Of a stretch of DNA of 64,000 bases, positions 34,986 through 44,639 are shown piece after piece; position 1 is the first letter of the stretch, and every line of letters begins with the position of its first letter. The notes beneath the pieces were generated by a model. It worked only from the letters and a program-made list of their open reading frames with translations. It made no database searches and was not told the DNA's origin. Both the position numbers and the translations under genes were made by a program. Source of the stretch: Polytrichum commune (lineage: Eukaryota; Streptophyta; Polytrichopsida; Polytrichales; Polytrichaceae); assembly GCA_950295325.1 (NCBI GenBank), contig OX485807.1, positions 48,948,440 to 49,012,439 of the forward strand, given 5' to 3'.

Positions 34986-35739
34986 GTTCAATAACTAGGG
35001 CTTTGCCAATGGCCATGGCTAGGTGACAATGTGTTTCATTTGGTTTCGTAAGGCCAAATTCAAGCACCAACGTTAATGAGGTGGATTTGTTTCCCCCTTT
35101 CTTAACAACCAAAACTTGAATATGAGGGCCCAAAAAGTCAACGGGGGCAATATGTTTTGACCGGTCACTGCCAACTTTGCATCAAAAATAAAATAAAATG
35201 ATTTGAAACACCGTGAACATTAGACAACCTCCTTGGATTATAACCTTCAAAGAAGCCCTTGGAGGATTGATACATAAATCCTTGTCCAAATTGATAAGCC
35301 TCCTTGAATTATAAACAAACAATATTCCTACAATCAAATTGTTGCATGTGAGCATATAAGGTCACCTCTTCGCCTCCAATACAACCACCACCACCACCTT
35401 CATTATATTACCACTCGGGTTTCATCTCCTTCATCCGGATGAGTAGTTGGCCCACGGTTTTGGATTCATGAACGACCCTCCAATTCCTCCCTCCCAAAAG
35501 TAGATGCGAATGCAATTCCGTTTTTTAAAAAGGTAAAAAACAATGTTGGACACAAAAGATAGGTGAGTGAATGGTGTAAATGCACATTCTCGGTACCTAT
35601 TAAAGAGACTACATGGTGGGCATTGAAAAAATGGTGATACATTCACATATTGAAACTTAGGGCCACAAGTTTACTCTAGGGCTCGAGGGCCCTTGACGTG
35701 TGTCACGATGGTGGTTTTACTTTGAGACGAAGATTTCAC

Positions 35740-36110
35740 ATGGTGTATTTATAAGGTAGATGGGTCTTCAATGGTTATAATTTTCTCCACTAACCCACTT
35801 CTTGTAGGATATGAATCATGCGAGCAACTTAGTACGAGATGATTAGCAATTCCAAATCGAGGTCATAATCATTTTCCTCATAAAATCTGGAGCTCTTGAT
35901 ACAAGTATCTTGTCCATCATCCAAGTAAATATTCTCGTGCTCGTTAAATGGTCACATAGGTACGTCCAATTGTGTTGATTATTGAGTCTACAACATTTTA
36001 TCACATTCTCACCACCGGTCCAATCTCTTTCAAACATATATCTTTTAGGTGTCCATTCTTGAAGCCTCGCTTGACAACACACCACTCAAATAGGGGTATC
36101 CGAATCTTCA
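35740..36110. repeat. Family G repeat, minus orientation
   Basis: Shares markers with 5640, 44040 and 50510: GTAGATGGGTCTTCAATGG, CACTTCTTGTAGGATATGAA, CCATCATCCAAGTAAATATT, TTGATTATTGAGTCTACAAC, AACATATATCTTTTAGGTGT, CACCACTCAAATAGGGGTAT. The opposite-strand 80-codon frame is not a gene. Confidence 0.55.
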
Positions 36111-36125
36111 AAAAATATCAAATAA

Positions 36126-36626
36126 GGGTCACTTCACACACGAGACTGAGAGCCCATGACCATTACACTTCAAGCACTCTCATTGGTGGAAAAGGCGGAG
36201 CCACTCCAAGTTCGCTTCACACTACACTTGAGGAGCCAACGGAATAGGTGAATGCAAGATGAATGTAAAAGTCTACATCGTTTCCTACATGGCATCAAAT
36301 GGATCATGTTGCATGGTCACTTGGACTATTTTCAAAAACCACCTCTTGAAGGTAGGCCTAACACAAAACCGGGAGACCATGGCACTCCAAACGCTCACTA
36401 CCATTGGTTTATTCTATTTTATCATGTGGGAGGACCCGCATGAATAGAAATTCATTGAATTGGCACTTGGTTGAGGGCCCGGTCATATATGACTTCACAC
36501 TACACTTGAGGGTCCGTGACCGCACAACATGACTTTGGAAGTGTGTTGGGGACGGCCTTTGGACACTTTCTTTTGGGCTCTCACAAGTTCATGGTCATGG
36601 CTCTTGGCTAATGTGTGAAGTGGCCC
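36126..36626. mobile_element. Harbinger-like TIR element, family A copy 3 (complete)
   Basis: TAA flanks both ends (36123-36125, 36627-36629). Termini GGGTCACTTCACACACGAG and TAATGTGTGAAGTGGCCC form inverted repeats of about 18 bp. The 501-bp body is collinear with copy 2 at 3953. Short frames of 60-90 codons appear in the same place in every copy, because the copies share ancestry, not because they code. Confidence 0.85.
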
Positions 36627-36687
36627 TAACATGGCCCGGTAAAACTGCATTGAGTTATTTTTGGGCACGGCAACCCTTCACAACAAT

Positions 36688-37063
36688 GATCGGGGAGAAC
36701 CGGCAGTTGGTTACAAATGAACTGGTTGAGTTTGAGATATAACCGGTTGAAGTTCAAGACTACAAGAATATTATCGATCATTTGAGAGGAATTTATAGAA
36801 TATACCCCAAATTAATAAAGGAAAACCCGGGGATGTCAACAAAGAAAGAAAAAGAAAAAGAAAAAGAAAAATTACGCCCGTATCTAAATACCGGCGTGAA
36901 ATTGAGCCCGTTGGTCTTATGCTCATCACGGTCTCCGTGATGCAGCAAGAGATTTATGCCTCCGTTAGGAGGTGGGCTCTTGGGAGGATGTCAACAACAT
37001 GTAACTGGTTGCACTTGCAAACACTAGGATCTCAACTGATTATGCCCAAAAATCTCCCCGATC
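36688..37063. mobile_element. Family H element with GATCGGGGAGA ends, interrupted
   Basis: GATCGGGGAGA on the left and TCTCCCCGATC on the right are exact 11-bp inverted ends. The interior has the family's CCGGTT markers in minus orientation (AACTGGTTGAGTTTGAGATA, TGTAACTGGTTGCACTTGC). A 143-bp retroposon sits inside at 36843-36985. Confidence 0.6.
36831..36997 (-). mobile_element. Small structured SINE-like retroposon with 12-bp target duplication
   Basis: GGATGTCAACAA occurs at 36831-36842 and again at 36986-36997. Uninterrupted relatives (for example near 9835) show a single site there. The insert (36843-36985, 143 bp) read on the minus strand starts TCCCAAGAGCCCACCTCC and ends in a T-rich tail of TTTTTC units. 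Its body can fold: GAGCCC/GGGCTC closes a stem, CCTCC-TAAC-GGAGG and ATCACGG-AGA-CCGTGAT are hairpins inside, and ACGCC-GGTAT/ATACGGGCGT forms a third. Long target duplication plus simple 3-prime tail indicates target-primed retroposition. I see no tRNA A/B boxes, so its source RNA is unknown. Confidence 0.7.
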
Positions 37064-37099
37064 ACTGCTTCACAATGTTGATTTATATTATGTTTCCGA

Positions 37100-39210
37100 G
37101 CGCATGAAAGGCTATATACATAGATAGATATCCCCAAAGTACAAAACTAGTGTTGTATTTTTTACTCTAAACGTCAGAGGCGGCATTATAAATATATATA
37201 ATTTGTAATGTTTTTAATTGAAAATCATCGAAGACATCAATCCGTGAGGTCCTTTATGGCAAATCATTGTCGAAAACATTCCCCCTCTTCTAAGATCAAT
37301 TCCTTGAGCTCTTCTCCGCCCAAGTATCGATCCAAGAATGAAGACATTGCGAATGCAAACCACCATTATCATGACTTGTCTAGTGTGTCATGTGGTGCGT
37401 TATGTATTCCAGTATATTGTCAGTTCGTGTGGCAACACTCAAGGCTCACACACTCCCATCGAGTTTGAACGTACTAATACTATATGATAATACGAAACAA
37501 CTGGCGAAGTTAAACGTGTCTATATTTACCCTACATGCCTGGACTCACTATAGCCGTGAATTTATGATTAAAAAACATGAAAAATGCCTCAAAATTCTCC
37601 GAGCATTGTAAAATGAATCTTAAAATGTGTATTTCAAAAGAAATTAACAAGAAATGCACCAATAAACAAAACATGCGAGGGAAGAAAAAGGGGGGGGGGG
37701 CAAAAAGAGCGAAGAGTGTGATGAGCATTTAAAGGTAACAAACCCTTTGTACCCATGGCACCATGTCCATCCCGCGTTGACAATTAAAACCCGCATGCAA
37801 AGAAGTACTTGAGAGAGAGAGCACACTGGGGTGGCAGCCTTGCTGCAGGCTAGGCTAGGCAGGCACCCCCAAAGTTGCAAAGCTTCCACGAGGCCATGTT
37901 ATGCGTTTAAGGAGGCAAAAGCTAGGCCTTCCACCCCATACCGGCTGTGACTTCATTTGTATTGTACGCTCAAATACAAGGCCCCAAGCCCCAAGAGGCT
38001 AGAAGAAGAAGAAGAAAGGGCACTTGATGGCCCAAATCTAATGACGGTCATGAGTAACATAATGTGAGTTGGGGACGTGGCGCTTTCGAGCCCCCTTTTT
38101 TGTAATGGCAAAGCGCGTGGTGGCCGTTGTGGCTATGGAGTGGATAGATATTGTCCCCTCGAAGAAGGGGAGGAGGAGGAGTAGCTAGTACTCCTTGTGA
38201 AGAACTTCTTCTTCCTTCATCCGGTCTTGTGTTATTGCGTCATGAATGCGTGGCAGTTGTGGGCGAGCTTTATACCGTAGTAGGCCATCAAGGCTTGCTA
38301 CCGACCCTCAATTTGGTCACTTTTCTCTTGTTGTTGGTGGTGGAGTGGGAACGTGGTAAATGTTCAAGGTTGAAGCCCTCATATGAGTTTCATTTTGAAG
38401 GGTTATCAAGTTTCAGCTCTCCAGTTGAAAGGTTGGTTCAAATCCAAGACGTTAATTCAAGAATATAGGAATGGAATGCAAAATTTGTATTGAAATTGTG
38501 TATGAATTATATGGTTGTACATGTTTTTAGTATACCGTGAAGGATTAGGAATCAACCATCTATAACTCCATTTCTTGTAGTGAGGATGTCTTATGCTTGT
38601 TTGTTCTTGTGGCGGGCATGTTATATTGAGGACTTCAAGTGACGTCTATGTTTTCAATTCGGGGTTGCGTTTTGGAACGTTGTTTTGAGAGAGGTATATT
38701 TTGAAGGGCCGAATCGTGTTTGAAAGGCATGGAGGACTTCAATCTTGAACATTGCACGCAGTGAAAGAGATTGGCGTTCTAGGTTTAGTAGCTAGTGAAG
38801 GCCTCGAGTTGGATTTGCTAACCCATCTTGTACTAATCGCATGTTTCGTACCCTAGGGAGACGTGGGCGACTTGGGAAAGGGGCACCGTTTAAAGGTAGT
38901 GTCCCTTAAAAGGTATGTTGGTGTTATTCGCTTCATTCTTTTCTTGTTTTCGGTGATCTTTTATTGGTTGTAATTGCGTCTTAAAGTTTGTGACATGTTA
39001 GCAAACTCTTGTTGAAATCGACAAAAACCGGACTTACCCTAATTTAGTCGTGGTTACCAAAAGTGCACGTGTGTTGATTCCGAGGTTGATTCCGCACACG
39101 AATATATTGGTCTTCCTAATTGTGTGTGTGACTATTGAGTGTAGAGTAGTTGATCAATCTTATCAATAACTAAATTAGAGGTTCTCATATTGTTTTTGAT
39201 GCATGGGTAC
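37100..39210. other. Spacer with low-complexity tracts; no recognised gene
   Basis: An 11-G run lies at 37690-37700 and a GA-rich patch at 37814-37820. A 105-codon plus frame (38151-38468) starts Met-Ser-Pro-Arg-Arg-Arg, has a leucine-rich centre and no recognisable motif; I give it little weight. No intron or RNA gene was recognised. Confidence 0.35.
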
Positions 39211-39214
39211 ATTA

Positions 39215-39421
39215 TTTTGTCTAAATAGTGTGGGTTGTCGTTCGGAGTTACGTGTTGCTATAACTTTTTACTGACATTATCGTTTTTTACCAACTAAGTT
39301 ATATCATGTTCTTTGGTGTTCATACTAACTACTTATGTAATTCACGTAAAAAAAATTGTTGGTGAAAAAGTTATTTCAGTATCACGTAACTCCAAATGGC
39401 AACCCACATCAATTAGACAAA
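39215..39421. mobile_element. MITE family D copy 1
   Basis: The left TTTTGTCTAAATAGTGTGGG continues GTTGTCGTTCGGAGTTACGTG. The right reads CACGTAACTCCAAATGGCAAC and ends CACATCAATTAGACAAA. Inverted ends run about 38 bp with a few mismatches. About 207 bp; about 80 percent like 60079-60292 across the interior by eye. Confidence 0.75.
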
Positions 39422-39814
39422 AAAAAATGTAGTTGATAGGTTGGCAACTTACACCCATGTTTACGAGTTAGGTAAGTGGGCCTAATTCAATCACTTATTT
39501 TGACTGCATCATACTTGTATTTGAGTGGTGCGTGAATACGTGTGGTTAAAAAAACAAGCGGTAAATAGAAATGTGCTTAGGTCATCTCGGCTTGACATTC
39601 ATAGTGCCTATGTACTCTAATCCATCGTGGATGAAGGGGCTCTAGCAAAAGCAAAATTCCTACAAGGTTGATAGCCGATTCAATCAAATTAGTCTCCACT
39701 ATAGTAATGTGAGGTCTCCTGTGCTATTTCCAAAGTCAAACAATACTTAAATACACATTGTAATACAATTCAATGTGTTTCCACCTTCATGACATTGTTA
39801 AGTAGTGTGAAATT

Positions 39815-39941
39815 GTTCACATGAGCCCTGAGAATATAACCATGGGATGCCCCAACCTACTACAAATTTAGACTTAGTTTGAGTCTCCTTGCACTAGGTT
39901 GGGACCTCCCGTAGTTATATATTCTCAGGGGCCACATGAAC
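39815..39941. other. 127-bp hairpin, foldback MITE or small-RNA precursor
   Basis: The left arm starts GTTCACATGAGCCCTGAGAA and ends CCCCAACCTAC (39861). The right arm starts CTAGGTTGGGACCTCCC (39894) and ends TCAGGGGCCACATGAAC. They pair over about 47 bp with small bulges; the loop is about 32 nt. No coding content. The GGGGCCACATGAAC end faintly resembles family B termini. Confidence 0.6.
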
Positions 39942-39944
39942 AAA

Positions 39945-41035
39945 CCCACAATATTGTCAACTTTAGTTGAACTTCAACCTAATGCCAACATAATGGGGGC
40001 TCACACCATGGTTATACCTAGTCCCTTAGAACAAGAAGACTCCAATTAGTATTGGTTCAAGAATATGTTTGGTTGGTCCATTCAAATAATCTATATTTAC
40101 CATTTGAGGTTGATAAGCCGACATAATTTGTTTGTGGGTGTGTGTTGTGGGGGGAGGAGGACGGAAAGTCTATATGTGATCATGTAAGAAGAAAGGAAAT
40201 TTTCCGAATTTGATAATGAACAACAAAATGGGTAAGATATTTCTACAAGCTTCAACATACATGGAGAAAGTTACTATGACCTTGATTTGAATTCGTTAAA
40301 AGGAGCCCGTGCCCTTACCATGAAGATTGGTTAAACATGACCACGGTGTGAGGCCAAACCCACCACCCTTAAGCGTCCTAGTCCGGGTGATGGTTTTGAG
40401 AATCACATGAGTCATACCAAAACTCATGGTAACATGAAATGTAACTTCCATCTCAATGAGCTTCCACCTTACTTAAAGTCATGATGTTTTATTAATGCTA
40501 ACCTCTTGAATAGGTAGGGCATTGGCCTTCTCAAGGGTCCAACCCGCGGCCTTGGCTACACATGCCCTTAAGGATATTCCTCTTGAAACCTTGGCCCTGG
40601 CCAAGGTTTCCTCATCGGTGCTCTTGACCTTAGTGAGGCTATGGCTTGTCGACTCCATGAGGCAATTAAGTTTCTAGTGTCTTAATTCCCACTCGTCAAC
40701 CAAAGGCCATTCTCCTTGTGTGGGGCCAACAACCCACCCTCGTGCTTCACAACAATATTAGCACGTCAATTTATTCCATGACAAGATACAAGTGTTAAAA
40801 AACACTTCTCTCTCTTATCAATATCTTAGCATTTTCCACAGCAAATCCTCTCCAAATTCACTCCACAGCTCACTCCCTAATGTCACCACCCGCCAACATA
40901 AGATTTTCCTAACTGTAGTTCTAATACTAATCCTCCTATCTTCCTGAATTCTAACTTAGATACCTACCTAATCCCTAACCTAGCTCCCTCCTAACCCAAA
41001 CACTTATGGCCCTTACTCCTTGTTGCGACCTCCAT
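39945..41035. other. Spacer, no recognised gene
   Basis: Low-copy looking sequence with no long frame. CTTGGCC..GGCCTTG-type short repeats near 40540-40610 could be noise. Confidence 0.3.
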
Positions 41036-41040
41036 CCTAG

Positions 41041-41165
41041 CTCCCTGCTGGCCGAACCAGTAACCTCGCCGGCTTAACCCAACTCTCTGCTGGCCGAACA
41101 GTAACCTTGCCGGCTTAACCTTGCTCTCTGCTGGCCGAACCATTAGCCTTACCGGCTTAACCATA
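41041..41165. repeat. 42-bp tandem repeat, three units
   Basis: Units start CTCCCTGCTGGCCGAACC, CTCTCTGCTGGCCGAACA and CTCTCTGCTGGCCGAACC at 41041, 41083 and 41124, each ending GCCGGCTTAACC or ACCGGCTTAACC. Because the period is about 14 codons, a minus-strand frame (40991-41194) repeats a VKPARLLFGQQ-like unit. Probably non-coding. Confidence 0.85.
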
Positions 41166-41169
41166 ATTA

Positions 41170-42965
41170 AACTAAATCTATATCTAATCAACACAACTAA
41201 AACTATATCTATATCTAATTAACACAACTAAATATTGTGACTAAACACTACAAACTAAAGACTATATATTGAACACTATAAACTAACCCATAAAAACTAA
41301 TTTTGCAACCGGTTGGCCCCGGTTCTCCGCCAAGAGAACTTGCACTCCTCCGTGCCTCCCTTGGCTCCACACACATCCACACCCACGTCCACACGGAACA
41401 CCAAGGGAGAAAAGGAGAGAGAGAAGAGAGAGCCAAGAAGATAATGGAAGAGGGAAGGGAAGAGGTGAGTGCCCCCCAAGCCCACAAGCCCCCTTGATCC
41501 TCTCCTACTTAGTAGGCTCTTATCCTATCCACTAACCCTTCATCCCCCTAAACCAACAAGGACACGTTCTAATTCAAGCAATTAACTCAAAGGCTCTTCC
41601 TCTTGCCTCCTCAACACTACTCCTCTAATCAAAACATCCCCTAATTAACCACACCAAATGGCTTAAGGCCTAAACATAAACCCACACCAAGCCTCACTCT
41701 TTTTATACTTTTGATTGTTTTAATAACACTCCAAATGCAATTCTAAATAGATTTTAAACCTAAAACAAATATGAGCACTCATTTTGGGCTCATACACGGG
41801 ATGAAAGAACGGGCTCCCATTCAGGCCGGTGTATAAACTAACCCCGACGTTACGTTTATACAATTTTAAATGAATTCCTTAATCATTTCATATTAATTAT
41901 CAGCACATGATTAACAATATAAGAGTTTAAATGGGTGCAAAGCTCAAAATGTATGTGTGATATGGCCACTTGCCTGACTTATTTTCGCTCTTTAGACCTT
42001 GGGGTTCACATGTCACCACACAAACGACCATGGCTGCTCTATAGGGAATTTTGGCTCACAATACCTACCATTGGGGATATAGTAAAAGCATGCCTCTCAC
42101 GTGTTTGTTGTTGATTCATTTCAATTGGGTTATGCTAGACAAAACTAGACCTTTGACCTCAAATTGGAGGTCAATTTGGCTAAACATAAGAATCATTGAA
42201 ATACACAAATATTTCTCTACATTTTCACCCATTTTTTCCTTAGAATATACACCTAACCTCTGTAATATCACACTCCTTCTCTTATATCCCAAACCCTAGG
42301 GAACATATGTGCTCAATTTAAACCCCCCCCAATATATCACATATTTTGACATTCAACTAATCCACCAAAGCATGCAAACCACATGCTCGCATGCACCATG
42401 TTGTAATCATTGTCATTATTACGACATTGACTTTGTGTTATTCCATAATGTCACATGCTACACTAATCCTCTATCATCACCCATTCATGTTAACAACACA
42501 AGCCTCTTTAATCTCACGTGCACTTTCGTTGCCACAAGCATGATATTAGGGAGGTTAGATTAGAGTGTATAACCAAACTCTACGCCTCTAGAAGGTTCAA
42601 TGAACATTCCTAAGGTTTTTACTCCTTACTATTTTCCTTATGGTACTACGTGGCGTTTTTAAAGCAGCGAGGACGAGTCAGTCCGTGATTATAAAACGGG
42701 CGGAGGGCCTCTATTTCTTTGAAGGCCCAATTTAATTTCCGGGCTCGTAATGACCTCAATAAATGCCCATGAACTAAGTATTACGTAGCATGGCTTGGAT
42801 GCTACCATTACTTAGTTACTCGAAGAGGAACAAGTATGTTAGAGGACACCAACAATGTGCCGAAGTTAGTGGCCATGAACTCAAGAAACCAATACGGATA
42901 AACCCCATGACCTCATGGCTCATTAAATGTGTTTACAATTTGTCTTATAAGACTTTATGTGTTGG
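41170..42965. other. Spacer with a purine-rich patch; no recognised gene
   Basis: 41395-41465 is GA-rich. Short frames at 42051-42299 and 42309-42563 lack motifs. At 42664-42692 GGACGAGTCAGTCC is a small perfect-stem hairpin. Confidence 0.3.
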
Positions 42966-42971
42966 CTTAAG

Positions 42972-43665
42972 GGTCCTTCTACACACGTGACCAATGACCG
43001 CGAGGGAAAATGATTTATGATTTATAGTGGTCACGGTCTAAGTTGGAGGTGGTCCAAGTTCACTTTACATTAGACCATGTCAAAGGCTGAAAAGATCAAA
43101 ATGTTTCGAATGGATGAAAAGTCTACACAACGTCCTAGATGGCAACAAGTGGATAACAATGTCCGTGGAGTGTTTATGGCACAATCGGTTGAAAACCTAT
43201 TGTTGACATCTTTTGTTATTTCTTTACTAAATTGTTGTATATTTCATGAATTATTATGTAATGATCGGTAATTTTTTTTAAGTCTTGAACTTCATCGGTT
43301 TATTTCTCAAACTCAAATAGTTCATCTGTAACGAGCAGCCGAATCTCCGTGTTCGTTGCTAGAAAATGTGCCATGGATTATTGGATATTGCATTAGGTTT
43401 GTCAAAAAAAAAGATGTGTCTACTGTAAAACTAATGGAAGAGTCAATCAATTAAATTGCCATTGGTTCCTATGATTGTTACATTGTCATGGTGGGTATCC
43501 GAACCTGAACACATGTTGCGGTCCCTCATGTGGTCCACTTTACACTAAGTTGGAGGGTGCATCAATTCAATTTCTATTTCCCACGGTATAACCTTTGGAT
43601 AAATCTCAAGGACCCTTGGATTTTCACGGTCACGGCGCTCTTGGTTAGTGCGTTGGGCAACCCTA
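42972..43665. mobile_element. Diverged family A relative interrupted by family H sequence
   Basis: 42972-43170 resembles the left half of family A (ACACACGTGACCAATGACC, TGGTCCAAGTTCACTTTACA, GATGAAAAGTCTACA) and 43490-43665 the right half (GGTCCACTTTACACTAAGTT, ATTTTCACGGTCACGGCGC, CTCTTGG). Between them CGGTTGAAAACC and CTTGAACTTCATCGGTTTAT are family H markers. Boundaries are not resolvable by eye. Confidence 0.45.
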
Positions 43666-44039
43666 CTTCCAACACCATCAATAATATTGGGCTTTATGTC
43701 TAACATACATTTTTTGTTCTCGTGTCGAATTAGAAATTGTCTCATGAAATTAGGGTTTGCAAAGCACGGACATTGTAGATACATCATTTAGAATTGGAGT
43801 TGAGATGTAGAAGTTATAAGAGGTCAAGATAACATTTTCCCCTCTTTGAGTGATGACTCGGCTCAACTTTGAGCCTATAATGGTGTATACATTTTGAGCA
43901 ATAACCCAATTTCACCATACTCAATACATGTCTTTTTGGTGATCGATACTAATTACAAACCTTGCCAGATCCGATTAAGAAAAGTGACCGTGTTATGTCC
44001 ACATACCTTTGTCTTGCTTTGCAACGTACTCAGGAATTG

Positions 44040-44350
44040 CTCACAACTTAAGGTAAATGAGCCTTAAATGGACACTATTAGCTTTGCACCCACTTCTCGT
44101 ATGATGCAAAACACGCAATTAGGGCGAGATGATTGTCAATTCCAAATCATGGATGTAGTCATTTTTCTAAACAATATTTGGAACTCATATGAATATTTAT
44201 TCATTATCAAAGTGAAGATTTTCTAGTTTAATTATCTTGGCCATTGAGAGTAGAATGGCTAACAAATTTTGGACACATGGTCCAATCTTTTTACAACACA
44301 TGTCGTTTTGGTGTTCATTCTTAGGTCCGCACCTAACCGCACACCACTCA
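44040..44350. repeat. Family G repeat, minus orientation
   Basis: Shares ACTTCTCGTATGATGCAAA, TGATTGTCAATTCCAAATCA, GAACTCATATGAATATTTAT, AAGTGAAGATTTTC and CACATGTCGTTTTGGTGTTC with the other G copies. Confidence 0.5.
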
Positions 44351-44639
44351 TGTATGGTTTCCCCAAAGTAGTTGGATGCATATGTGTCTAATTAAGATGA
44401 GTCATTGATGATGGCCCACATACTTTACAAGTTAAAATGTCATATGGGTTTAGATCCAAGGAACTTGGGGTCAAAAGCACCCCTTTCATGGACCTTGAAC
44501 TCATGAATGGTATCTCAAATTAGGAGGACTTTACTTGATCCAAGACTTGAGGGGAAAGTGATGTCACATTAGCACCACTTTATTTCTTCAATACCTTGGG
44601 ACCATGATCCTAATGTATACTCCTTGGCTATAACATTAT

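Noticed and set aside
36841-36871. Plain (AAAAAG)n microsatellite
   Set aside because: It is better explained as the tail of the minus-strand retroposon bounded by the 12-bp duplication.
38151-38468. 105-codon frame starting Met-Ser-Pro-Arg-Arg-Arg
   Set aside because: No family resemblance, begins in a GA-rich tract, and no splice or promoter support. Left as unassigned sequence.
42660-42705. Hammerhead-ribozyme-like string (GGACGAGTCAGTCCGTGA)
   Set aside because: The core CTGATGA and GAAA elements are not present in the right order on either strand; only a short GGAC/GTCC stem remains.
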